A DNA stretch of 14,445 bases. It comes from Bacteroidota bacterium. GTDB lineage: Bacteria; Bacteroidota; Ignavibacteria; UBA10030; F1-140-MAGs086. The notes beneath the pieces were generated by a model. That model saw only the letters and a list, made by a program, of their open reading frames with translations, had not been told where the DNA came from and did not search any database. Shown piece by piece: positions 7,403 to 14,445 of the stretch. How positions within the stretch are numbered: the first letter of the stretch is position 1; the number at the start of each line of letters is the position of its first letter. The position numbers and the translations under genes are program-made. Where the stretch lies: contig SXSO01000147.1 in NCBI GenBank assembly GCA_005792205.1, positions 1 to 14,445 on the forward strand, read 5' to 3'.

Positions 7403-7868
7403 ATTTTTTTTGTTTATTGTTTTAGTTTACACAAATTCAAGTTCACAAATTGATTTTGATACTTTACAAAAATCATCAACAAAATCAATGCTTTTATCAG
7501 CAGTTTTTCCAAGTGCTGGACAAATCTATAACGAATCATATTGGAAAGTTCCTGTAATTGTTGGTCTTGGAAGTTATTTTGTTTACAATTGGAATGATGC
7601 AAATAATTCCTATTTAGATTTTAGAACAAAATATAAACAAACTCAAAGCTTGCAATATAAAAATGCAAAAGATTTTTACAGAAATGAAAGAGATAGATTT
7701 GCGTGGTATTTTTTTGTTTTATATGTTGCTAACATTGCAGATGCTTATGTTGGTGCGGAACTTTATTCATTTGATGTAAATGAAAATCTATTGAAACAAA
7801 ATTTTAATAACATTCAATTTAAATTTTATTACAACTTAAATTTTAAAAATTATGCAAACACGTATTGA
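7374..7868 (+). CDS. DUF5683-family protein with signal peptide
   Basis: This is a protein of 164 residues at most. The core KSMLLSAVFPSAGQIYNESYWKVPVIVGLG, then YFVYNWNDANNSYLDFR, FYRNERDRFAWYFFVLYVANIADAYVGAELYSFDV is the DUF5683 pattern known from Bacteroidota and relatives. Function is unknown. A basic N-terminus plus the hydrophobic stretch FFLFIVLVYTNSSSQ looks like a signal peptide, and the GLGSYFVYNW and WYFFVLYVANIADAYV segments could be membrane-embedded. No ATG is usable, the first being at codon 39. Candidate starts are TTG at 7374, 7383 or 7410. The first two place the signal peptide over the 3' end of ridA in another frame. The gene overlaps aspA by 17 nt. Confidence 0.75.
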   Translation: MKQLHIQIFKFFLFIVLVYTNSSSQIDFDTLQKSSTKSMLLSAVFPSAGQIYNESYWKVPVIVGLGSYFVYNWNDANNSYLDFRTKYKQTQSLQYKNAKDFYRNERDRFAWYFFVLYVANIADAYVGAELYSFDVNENLLKQNFNNIQFKFYYNLNFKNYANTY

Positions 7869-9246
7869 AAAAGATTCACTTGGAAATCGTGAGATTCCAT
7901 TTGATGCATATTATGGAGTGCAAACTCACCGTGCTTTGGAAAATTTTCCAATAAGTGGGTTAAAACCAAAACCATCTTATGTTGAAGCAACTGTTCATAT
8001 AAAAAAATCAGCAGCAATTGTAAATAATTCTCTCGGAATTTTAGATAAAAAAAAATGTGATGCAATTGTAAAATCTTGCGATGAAATTTTATCTGGAAAT
8101 TTGCGAGAATGGTTTGTTGTAGATGTTTATCAAGCAGGTGCTGGAACTTCTCACAATATGAACACAAATGAAGTGATTGCAAATCGTGCGATTGAAATTC
8201 TTGAAGGAAAAAAAGGTGATTATTCCGTCATAAGTCCAAATGATGATGTGAATATGGCACAATCTACAAATGATGTTTGTCCAACTGCAATTAGAATTGG
8301 TGCTTTGATGAATACAAACAAATTATTGAGTAGTTTAAAAAATCTTGAAGATGTATTTGCTAAAAAATCTAAAGAGTTTGACCACATTGTAAAATCTGGA
8401 AGAACACATCTTGCAGATGCGGTTCCTGTGAGATTAGGACAAGAATTTGGTGCTTGGAGTATGAATATGCAAAAACATTCCAAATCAATTCAAGTTGCAA
8501 TGGAAAGTTGTAAAGAACTTGGAATTGGTGGAACTGCTGCTGGAACAGGATTAAATGCACATCAAAAATATCGCGAGATGATGGTAAAACAACTTTCACT
8601 TCAAATTGGAATTGATTTCAAAATGTCAGAAAACTATTTTGAATCGATGCAAAGTTTAAGACCGATGGTTGAGATTTCAAATGCAGTTCGTAATTTAGCA
8701 CAAGATTTGATTCGTATTTCAAATGATATTCGTCTTCTTGGTTCTGGTCCAAAGACTGGGTTTTTTGAAATAAATCTTCCTGCTGTTCAACCGGGTTCTT
8801 CAATAATGCCGGGAAAAGTAAATCCTGTTATGTTTGAAATGATGAATATGGTTTGCTTTCAAATTATTGGATGTGATACAACAATTCTTATGTCGGCACA
8901 AGCAGGACAACTTGAACTCAATGTTATGATGCCAGTTGTTGCTTTTAATCTTTTGCATGAAATAGAAATTCTTTCAAATGCAATTGATGTTTATGTAAAA
9001 TTTGGTGTTGAAGGAATTACAGCAAATGAAAGTAGATGTCAAACGTATGCTGAAAATTCTATAAGTATTGTGACAGTTTTAAATCCACATATTGGATATT
9101 TGAAAGGTGCTGAAATTGCAAAAGAATATCTCAAAAGTGGAAAGACAATTCGTGAACTTGTGATTGAGAAAGGACTTCTTTCAGAAGAAAAACTTGATGA
9201 AATTTTTGACTTAAAAAAAATGACTGAACCAGGAATTCACAAGTAA
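7852..9246 (+). CDS. aspA: Aspartate ammonia-lyase (aspartase)
   Basis: This 464-residue member of the fumarase/aspartase superfamily is predicted to convert L-aspartate reversibly to fumarate and ammonia. Superfamily signatures are intact: GAGTSHNMNTNEV (96-108), QSTND (137-141), GRTHLADAVP with His186 (183-192), and the catalytic-loop signature GSSIMPGKVNP (315-325). Features favouring aspartase over fumarase C are QSTND rather than QSSND, SGPKTGFFEINLPAVQPGSS, the DTTILMSAQAGQLELNVMMPV block, and the C-terminal KKMTEPGI, which resembles Bacillus-type aspartase. Class II fumarase is the main alternative and is less likely. The ATG lies inside the end of the DUF5683 gene (17 nt overlap). The product would feed aspartate carbon into the TCA cycle. 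Confidence 0.9.
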   Translation: MQTRIEKDSLGNREIPFDAYYGVQTHRALENFPISGLKPKPSYVEATVHIKKSAAIVNNSLGILDKKKCDAIVKSCDEILSGNLREWFVVDVYQAGAGTSHNMNTNEVIANRAIEILEGKKGDYSVISPNDDVNMAQSTNDVCPTAIRIGALMNTNKLLSSLKNLEDVFAKKSKEFDHIVKSGRTHLADAVPVRLGQEFGAWSMNMQKHSKSIQVAMESCKELGIGGTAAGTGLNAHQKYREMMVKQLSLQIGIDFKMSENYFESMQSLRPMVEISNAVRNLAQDLIRISNDIRLLGSGPKTGFFEINLPAVQPGSSIMPGKVNPVMFEMMNMVCFQIIGCDTTILMSAQAGQLELNVMMPVVAFNLLHEIEILSNAIDVYVKFGVEGITANESRCQTYAENSISIVTVLNPHIGYLKGAEIAKEYLKSGKTIRELVIEKGLLSEEKLDEIFDLKKMTEPGIHK

Positions 9247-9277
9247 AAAATTATTCGTAAATTCACAAAAAAAAATT

Positions 9278-9685
9278 ATGTCAGAACAAATTCTTTCTTC
9301 TAATCCAGTTCAGAAACCAAATGTTGTAAAAGCAAAAAAAAAACCAAAAGATCTTGCAGTTGTAAATCAATCTGGATGTACGGGGTGTGAAGTGTGTGTG
9401 GAATTTTGTCCTGTTGATTGTATTTTAGTTGTAGCAGGTGATTCATATCAAGAACACAAACATCTTGTGGAAATTGATTTGGATATTTGTATAGGTTGTA
9501 AGTTATGTGTAAAATATTGTCCTTGGGATACAATAGAAATGTTGCCAAATGAAGAAGCATATAAAATTGCAGCAGGAAATTGGACAGAAACTACAATTTT
9601 AAAAGATAGAGAATGGATGAAAAATTCAAGTGCAAAAGTAGGAGAAACCATTATTCCTGCACTTCTTACTAAACCGTATGCATAA
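9278..9685 (+). CDS. 2[4Fe-4S] ferredoxin-type protein
   Basis: This 135-residue protein has two complete bacterial ferredoxin cluster motifs: CTGCEVCVEFCP (Cys 34, 37, 40, 44) and CIGCKLCVKYCP (Cys 71, 74, 77, 81). It should bind two 4Fe-4S clusters and carry electrons at low potential. Cys48 after the first motif is an additional cysteine. A Lys-rich N-terminal extension of about 30 residues precedes the domain, and a tail of about 50 residues (AGNWTETTILKDREW) follows it. Both are absent from minimal ferredoxins. No signal peptide is seen, so it is probably cytoplasmic. Its redox partner is unknown. It follows aspA by 31 nt and precedes dnaN by 36 nt. Confidence 0.88.
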   Translation: MSEQILSSNPVQKPNVVKAKKKPKDLAVVNQSGCTGCEVCVEFCPVDCILVVAGDSYQEHKHLVEIDLDICIGCKLCVKYCPWDTIEMLPNEEAYKIAAGNWTETTILKDREWMKNSSAKVGETIIPALLTKPYA

Positions 9686-9721
9686 TAATTTTTTTTTAAA
9701 ACAAAAAAATAAAAAAGTAAA

Positions 9722-10846
9722 ATGAAATTTAGTATAACAAGTGGCGAACTTTTAAAAGCTCTTTCAAAAGCAAATTCAGTAATTCAACAAAAATCTCCAA
9801 TTGAAATTTTGGATAATTTTTTATTTGATGTTTCAGGAAGTTCACTTACAATTAGTGCAACAAATTTGGAAATTTCAATTAGAGTAATTCTAAATGTAAA
9901 AGGAAATACAAATGGAAGAATTGCAGTTCCATCTCGTAGAATTTATGAAACAGTTGCAGCACTTCCATTGAATACTCAAATCAATTTTACTGCTGATTTG
10001 AATTCTAAAAAAATTGTGATGAATACAGAAAAAGGAACTTATCATTTGACTGGAGAAACAGCAGAAGAATTTCCTGAACTTCCAAAAATTGAGAAAGCAA
10101 ACGAGTTTGAGTTTTCAAATGAATCAATTTCAAAAATAATAAACAAAACAAAATTTGCTGTAAGTGATGATATACATCGTCCTGCAATGACGGGAGTTTT
10201 ATTTCAGTTTAAGAAAAGTGAGTTTGTAGCAGTTTCAACTGATGGACATAGATTGGTTAAATTTTCTCTCAAAAAATTCAAATCCAATAAAGAACAAGAA
10301 ATTATAATTCCACAAAAAACATTGAATATATTGGGTAAACTTGTGGAAGAATACAATTGCATTTTATCTGTTGTGGAACAAAAACAAATTTGGTTTTCAT
10401 TTTCAAATGTAATTTTATTTTCTCGTGTTATAGATGAAAAATATCCAAACTATGAAACTGTTATTCCAAATGACAACGATAAAAAACTTGTTATAGAAAG
10501 ACAAGAAATTCAATCATCTGTAAAAAGAGTTGGTTTATATTCATCGTCTCAACAAAATTCAATGCCAATAAAATTTTCATTGAAAAAAAATTTGCTTACA
10601 GTTTCAGCAGAAAATCCTGAAATGGGATGCAATGCTGATGAGGAAATTGAGTGTGAATATAGTGGAACCAATTTTGAAACTGGTTTTAATTCAAGTTATG
10701 TTATTGAAATGACGTCGCATATTTCATCAAAAGAAATTATGTTTTTATTTAGTACTCCAACTCGTGCAGCCATAATAAAACCAAACGAAAATGAATCTGA
10801 CGAAGATGTTTTAATGTTGATAATGCCATTGAGATTAAATTCATAA
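9722..10846 (+). CDS. dnaN: DNA polymerase III sliding clamp, beta subunit
   Basis: At 374 residues this is a standard bacterial beta clamp of three similar domains (about 1-120, 121-245, 246-374). As a ring-shaped dimer it holds DNA polymerase III on DNA and recruits repair and replication partners through a hydrophobic pocket. Recognisable blocks are MKFSITSGELLKALSKANSV, AVPSRRIYETVAALP, TGETAEEFPELP, RPAMTGVLF, VSTDGHRLVKF, IDEKYPNYETVIP, and the C-terminal LMLIMPLRL, which is the family ending (usually MPMRL). The ATG start is clear. The terminator-like hairpin at 10862-10901 separates it from recF. Confidence 0.97.
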   Translation: MKFSITSGELLKALSKANSVIQQKSPIEILDNFLFDVSGSSLTISATNLEISIRVILNVKGNTNGRIAVPSRRIYETVAALPLNTQINFTADLNSKKIVMNTEKGTYHLTGETAEEFPELPKIEKANEFEFSNESISKIINKTKFAVSDDIHRPAMTGVLFQFKKSEFVAVSTDGHRLVKFSLKKFKSNKEQEIIIPQKTLNILGKLVEEYNCILSVVEQKQIWFSFSNVILFSRVIDEKYPNYETVIPNDNDKKLVIERQEIQSSVKRVGLYSSSQQNSMPIKFSLKKNLLTVSAENPEMGCNADEEIECEYSGTNFETGFNSSYVIEMTSHISSKEIMFLFSTPTRAAIIKPNENESDEDVLMLIMPLRLNS

Positions 10847-10861
10847 TGTTTTGTTTAATTC

Positions 10862-10911
10862 AAATTCCAAATTGCAATTTTAAAGTTGCTGTTTGGAATT
10901 TTTAATTTTAG
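10862..10911 (+). terminator. Hairpin with T tract between dnaN and recF
   Basis: AAATTCCAAA (10862-10871) pairs with TTTGGAATTT (10892-10901). GCAA (10874-10877) pairs with TTGC (10886-10889) inside it across a two-base mismatch. The loop is TTTTAAAG. A T-rich tract (to 10911) follows immediately. It looks like an intrinsic terminator or attenuator placed 16 nt after dnaN and ending just before the recF start at 10917. The stem is AT-rich, so efficiency is uncertain. Confidence 0.65.
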
Positions 10912-10916
10912 AAAAA

Positions 10917-12059
10917 TTGTATTTAGAAAAACTTCATCTTGTAAATTTTAGAAACCACAAAAATTCTCAAATTGAATTTGGGAAAAATTTGAATCTAATC
11001 ATTGGAAATAATGGTCAAGGAAAAACAAATATACTTGAGGCAATTTCTTACTTATCAATTACAAAAAGTTTTTTATCAGCAAGCGATGTAAATGTGTGTA
11101 ATGTTAATGAAAATTTTTTTGAAGTTAAAGGAAATTTTTTTTTACAAGATGAAAGTGAATACAATGTTTGTGTTCAATATAAAAAACCTTCTCATGAAAA
11201 AATTATTTCTTTGAACAAAAAAAAAATTGAAACAAAAAAAATTATCATTGGAAAATTTCCAATTGTTGTTCTTTCTCCGTATCATTATTCATTGACATTT
11301 GGTGTTCCATCAGAGAGAAGAGCTTTCCTAGATTTAGTTTTATCACAAACTTCTAAAAGCTATTTAGATGATATAATTGCCTACAAAAAAATTTTAAGAC
11401 AACGAAATTCACTTTTATATCAATTTAAAGAGAGAAAATTTTTTGACACTGAATTACTCTTAACTTGGGATGAACAAATAATATCAGTTGGTTCAAGAAT
11501 TATGAAGAAAAGAAACGATTTTTTAAATGTGTTTCAAAATTTTTTATATAATGCATATCTATTTATTACTGATGAAAATGAATTTCCAAGTTTAAATTAC
11601 AAAACACAATTCCATTTGAATAACAATATTTCATTAGATGAAGTTCAAAACTTATTTTCATCTGAAGTTGGAAAAAATAAAGAGAAAGAAAAAATTTTGT
11701 ATTCAACTTTGGTTGGTCCCCATTTGGATGATATTGAATTTAAGATAAATAATTTTGATGTAAAAAAATTTGCTTCGCAAGGACAACACAAAACATTTCT
11801 TATTGCAATAAAAATTGCTGAATTAAATTTTCTGAAAAATTATTTGCAAAAAAATCCGATTCTTTTACTTGACGATGTATTTAGTGAATTAGATGAATAT
11901 CGTACGAAAAAAGTTTTTGAAATGATTCATAACAGTTCACAAACATTTATTACATCTACATCACAGAATTTTGTAAATTTTTCTTTTAATGAAGATGCAA
12001 AAATAATTTCTGTTGAAAATGGAAATATATTTGAATTTGAAACTAAAACAATTTTTTAA
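10917..12059 (+). CDS. recF: DNA replication and repair protein RecF
   Basis: This 380-residue SMC-like ATPase helps load RecA at single-strand gaps together with RecO and RecR. The Walker A motif GNNGQGKT is at residues 30-37, the same register as in E. coli RecF. RRAFLD follows the VLSPYHYSL block, the ABC signature SQGQ is at 287-290 (SQGQHKTFLIA), and Walker B LLLDDVFSELD has its acidic pair at 319-320. I chose the TTG at 10917 because it gives MYLEKLHLVNFRNH, the usual RecF N-terminus. The in-frame TTG at 10893 would add eight residues encoded within the stem of the preceding hairpin. It is followed after 2 nt by dciA. Confidence 0.94.
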   Translation: MYLEKLHLVNFRNHKNSQIEFGKNLNLIIGNNGQGKTNILEAISYLSITKSFLSASDVNVCNVNENFFEVKGNFFLQDESEYNVCVQYKKPSHEKIISLNKKKIETKKIIIGKFPIVVLSPYHYSLTFGVPSERRAFLDLVLSQTSKSYLDDIIAYKKILRQRNSLLYQFKERKFFDTELLLTWDEQIISVGSRIMKKRNDFLNVFQNFLYNAYLFITDENEFPSLNYKTQFHLNNNISLDEVQNLFSSEVGKNKEKEKILYSTLVGPHLDDIEFKINNFDVKKFASQGQHKTFLIAIKIAELNFLKNYLQKNPILLLDDVFSELDEYRTKKVFEMIHNSSQTFITSTSQNFVNFSFNEDAKIISVENGNIFEFETKTIF

Positions 12060-12061
12060 AT

Positions 12062-12361
12062 TTGTATAAATACAAAAAAATATCTGAACCAAAATCAATA
12101 CTTGAAGCAATTTCTATTGCATTTCAAAAATATGGTTTGAATGAAAAATTAAAGGAAGAGCATTTGTGCGAAGAATGGAAAAAAATAGTTGGAAAAAATA
12201 TAGCGAAAATTTCAATAGCAGAAAAAATTGAAAAACAAATTTTAATTGTGAGAGTTACATCAAGTGTGTGGAGGAATGAATTACAATTTCACAAAGACTC
12301 TATAATGAAAAAAATTTTTGAAAAATTTGGTGACACAATAAAAGATATAAAATTTAAATAA
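12062..12361 (+). CDS. dciA: DciA-like protein (DUF721)
   Basis: This is a 99-residue DUF721-family protein. The pattern is a helical N-terminus (SILEAISIAFQKYGL), then the motif LCEEWKKIVGKNIAKIS, then a beta-rich half ending LIVRVTSSVWRNELQFHKDSIMKKIFEKFG. From family knowledge, DciA is the ancestral loader of the replicative helicase DnaB in bacteria without DnaC/DnaI, and the recF-DUF721-gyrB order is common. It is near the minimal length. The start is TTG (12062), 2 nt after the recF stop. MYKYKKISEP has no alternative ATG, and coupling to recF translation is likely. Confidence 0.87.
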   Translation: MYKYKKISEPKSILEAISIAFQKYGLNEKLKEEHLCEEWKKIVGKNIAKISIAEKIEKQILIVRVTSSVWRNELQFHKDSIMKKIFEKFGDTIKDIKFK

Positions 12362-12370
12362 TAACAAATT

Positions 12371-14383
12371 ATGATAAAAGAAAATCAAGAGGAAAATATT
12401 TTAAACAACAACGAATATACAGCAGAAGATATAACTGTTCTAAAAGGACTTGAAGCAGTTCGTCGTCGTCCCGCAATGTATATTGGAGATGTGAGTGTTC
12501 GAGGTCTTCATCATTTGGTTTATGAAGTTGTAGATAATTCAATTGACGAAGCACTTGCAGGATTTTGTCAAAATATTTTTGTTTCAATAAATCAAAATGG
12601 GTCCGTAACTGTTCAAGATGATGGAAGAGGAATTCCTGTAGATATTCATTCAGAAGAAAAAAAGAGTGCATTAGAAGTTGTGATGACTGTTTTACATGCG
12701 GGAGGAAAATTTGATAAACAATCTTACAAAGTTTCAGGAGGACTTCACGGTGTTGGAGTTTCAGTTGTAAATGCGTTAAGCGAAGATCTTGAAGTTGAAG
12801 TTGTGCGAGATGGAAAAATTTATTTTCAAAAATATAAACAAGGAGCAGCACTTGGAGAAGTAAAAATAATTGGCAATTCTACAAAAGGAAAAACAGGAAC
12901 AAGAGTTACATTTTTACCAGATGCCGAAATTTTTAAAAATAGAAATTTTAAATTCGAAACAATTGCTGAACGACTTCGCGAACTTGCGTTTTTAAATTCG
13001 GGTGTTTCACTTGTACTGAAAGAAGAAGCAACAAACCAAGAAGAAACATTTTTTTACAAAGGTGGGTTGCTTGAATTTATTAAATACACTGATAGCAATC
13101 GTCACTCAATAATGAAGAAAAAATTTTATGCCAAAGGTGAAGGTCAAGATGACAGTGGAAAAAATGTTGAAGTTGAAGTTGCGTTCCAATATAACAATGG
13201 ATATAATGAAAATATATTTTCATACGTAAATAATATCAATACTCACGAAGGTGGCACACATCTTGTTGGATTTAGAACAGCAATGACTAGAACATTAAAT
13301 AGTTTTGCTTCAAAAAATAATTTGATAAAAGATCAAAAAATAAATTTAACAGGAGATGATTTTAAAGAAGGTCTGACGGCAGTAATAAGTGTAAAAGTTG
13401 CAGAGCCACAGTTTGAAGGTCAAACTAAAACAAAGCTTGGAAATAGTGAAATAAAAGGAATAGTGGAAAGTATTATTGGAGAACATCTTTCAAGTTGGTT
13501 AGAAGAAAATACTTCTGATGGAAAAAATATAATTGAAAAATGTATTTATGCAGCTGAAGCTCGTGAAGCAGCAAGAAAAGCAAGAGAACTTGCGAGAAGA
13601 AAAAATTCTCTTGATGGTGGAGGACTTCCTGGAAAACTTGCTGATTGTTCAATTGATGATCCTAAACACTGTGAAATATATTTTGTTGAAGGTGATTCTG
13701 CAGGAGGAAGTGCGAAACAAGGAAGAGATAGAAGATTTCAAGCAATTCTTCCGCTTAAAGGAAAAATTTTAAATGTAGAAAAAGCAAGAATGCATAAGAT
13801 GTTAGAGAACGAAGAAATTCGTGCTATATTCACTGCACTTGGAACTGGAGTTGGTGAAGATTTTAATATTGAAAAATTAAGATACAATAAAGTTATTTTA
13901 ATGTGTGATGCTGATGTAGATGGTTCTCACATTAGAACATTGCTTTTGACGCTTCTTTTTAGATATATGAAAGATCTTGTTGAACTTGGTCATATTTATA
14001 TTGCACAACCACCACTTTACAAGTTGAAAAAAGGAAAACAAGAATTTTACGCATATGATGATTATGAAAAAGATGATATTTTAAAGCGATTAAAAAGTGA
14101 TAAAAAAAACTTCAAAGATGAAATTGAAGAAAGTGAAAAAAATGAAGAGACACAGACAAAAGGAAATGTTGTAATTTCTCGCTATAAAGGATTGGGAGAA
14201 ATGACTCCCGAACAACTTTGGACAACAACGATGAATCCTGAAACAAGAACAATTCTCCAAGTTACACTTGAAAATGCTGCAGATGCTGATAGAACGTTTT
14301 CAATTTTGATGGGAGATGAAGTTGAACCACGAAGAGAATTCATAGAAAAAAACGCAAAGTTTGTTAAAAATTTAGATGTGTAA
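12371..14383 (+). CDS. gyrB: DNA gyrase subunit B
   Basis: This 670-residue GyrB is the ATPase subunit of the topoisomerase that introduces negative supercoils. The N-terminus carries the family motif ITVLKGLEAVRRRPAMYIG. The GHKL ATPase has Glu52 (general base) and Asn56 (Mg) in EVVDNSIDEALAG, DDGRGIP (83-89), and GGLHGVGVSVVNAL from 123. The TOPRIM metal site has EGDSAGGS from Glu440 and DADVD (513-517) followed by GSHIRTLLLT. The C-terminus LWTTTMNPETRTILQV...ADADRTFSILMGDEVEPRREFIE is typical. It lacks the large insert that makes the E. coli protein about 800 residues. ParE is an alternative, but the recF-dciA context and the ending favour GyrB. Confidence 0.95.
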   Translation: MIKENQEENILNNNEYTAEDITVLKGLEAVRRRPAMYIGDVSVRGLHHLVYEVVDNSIDEALAGFCQNIFVSINQNGSVTVQDDGRGIPVDIHSEEKKSALEVVMTVLHAGGKFDKQSYKVSGGLHGVGVSVVNALSEDLEVEVVRDGKIYFQKYKQGAALGEVKIIGNSTKGKTGTRVTFLPDAEIFKNRNFKFETIAERLRELAFLNSGVSLVLKEEATNQEETFFYKGGLLEFIKYTDSNRHSIMKKKFYAKGEGQDDSGKNVEVEVAFQYNNGYNENIFSYVNNINTHEGGTHLVGFRTAMTRTLNSFASKNNLIKDQKINLTGDDFKEGLTAVISVKVAEPQFEGQTKTKLGNSEIKGIVESIIGEHLSSWLEENTSDGKNIIEKCIYAAEAREAARKARELARRKNSLDGGGLPGKLADCSIDDPKHCEIYFVEGDSAGGSAKQGRDRRFQAILPLKGKILNVEKARMHKMLENEEIRAIFTALGTGVGEDFNIEKLRYNKVILMCDADVDGSHIRTLLLTLLFRYMKDLVELGHIYIAQPPLYKLKKGKQEFYAYDDYEKDDILKRLKSDKKNFKDEIEESEKNEETQTKGNVVISRYKGLGEMTPEQLWTTTMNPETRTILQVTLENAADADRTFSILMGDEVEPRREFIEKNAKFVKNLDV

Positions 14384-14385
14384 GA

Positions 14386-14445
14386 ATGATAGTTTGTGGA
14401 ATTGATCCGGGAAGTAGAATCACAGGGATTGCAGTTATTGAAAAA
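14386..14445 (+). CDS. ruvC: Holliday-junction resolvase RuvC, first 20 codons
   Basis: A new frame opens with ATG 2 nt after the gyrB stop and runs off the right edge. The 20 visible residues read MIVCGIDPGSRITGIAVIEK. This matches the RuvC N-terminus (GIDPGSRxTG), and Asp7 corresponds to the first catalytic metal-binding Asp. RuvC cuts Holliday junctions symmetrically after RuvAB branch migration. The close spacing suggests it is transcribed with gyrB. Only the first strand and its turn can be seen, but the motif is distinctive. Confidence 0.85.
   Translation, partial: MIVCGIDPGSRITGIAVIEK

Noticed and set aside
9247..9721. A replication origin or DnaA-box cluster near dnaN
   Set aside because: The gaps around the ferredoxin gene are only 31 and 36 nt, and I saw no TTATNCACA boxes in them.
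12369..12851. Minus-strand open frame of 160 codons opposite gyrB
   Set aside because: Its composition is Leu/His/Gln-rich low-complexity, typical of the antisense of AT-rich coding DNA, and gyrB on the + strand is unambiguous. The same applies to the other minus-strand frames, such as 2301-2582, 2679-3056, 3561-3911 and 7850-8182.
13533..13772. Second + strand open frame inside gyrB
   Set aside because: It is an out-of-frame shadow of the TOPRIM region of gyrB with no recognisable protein features.
5290..14445. parS sites (TGTTTCACGTGAAACA) near parB
   Set aside because: I looked for GTTTCAC/GTGAAAC palindromes. The closest hit, TGTTTCAC near 13003, lacks the second half. A genome-wide search would be needed.
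1..14445. CRISPR array, tRNA or rRNA genes, insertion sequences, alternative genetic code
   Set aside because: No regularly spaced repeats, no cloverleaf-like or rRNA sequence, and no transposase were seen. TGA ends several genes at the expected places, so there is no sign of stop reassignment.

Overview
This is an AT-rich stretch in which every recognisable gene lies on the + strand. It suggests a bacterium of the Bacteroidota/Chlorobiota-Ignavibacteria side of the FCB group. The evidence is a surface protein ending in a type IX secretion (T9SS) sorting tail of the YPNPFNP kind, a DUF5683 protein, a candidate TAnnTTTG-type -7 promoter element, and the absence of clear Shine-Dalgarno sites. 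TGA is used as a stop in several genes, so the standard bacterial code applies.

Positions 1-4576 hold the 3' part of a very large secreted protein that runs off the left edge. It has an Asp-box beta-propeller, three Ig-like repeats, two copies of a VDDDE domain on either side of two carboxypeptidase-regulatory-like domains, and a T9SS tail. A strong hairpin terminator at about 4600-4633 closes this unit. The gap up to 4815 holds a dense cluster of short palindromes and direct repeats and a candidate promoter.

Positions 4816-14445 hold a tightly packed co-directional block: a CopD-like four-helix membrane protein, parA, parB, a RidA-family deaminase, a DUF5683 protein, aspartate ammonia-lyase, a 2[4Fe-4S] ferredoxin, dnaN, recF, dciA (DUF721), gyrB and the first 20 codons of ruvC. 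Most junctions are under 40 nt or overlap. The longest is the 70 nt dnaN-recF gap, which contains a terminator-like hairpin.

Functionally, chromosome segregation (ParA/ParB), the replication clamp (DnaN), gap repair (RecF), helicase loading (DciA), supercoiling (GyrB) and Holliday-junction resolution (RuvC) are grouped together, with a few metabolic genes between parB and dnaN. dnaA is not in the window and I see no origin or parS site. Four genes (parA, the DUF5683 gene, recF, dciA) appear to start with TTG. I found no convincing new defence or mobile system. The most notable unexplained items are the palindrome cluster at 4686-4743, the dnaN-recF hairpin, and the internal duplication of the surface protein.
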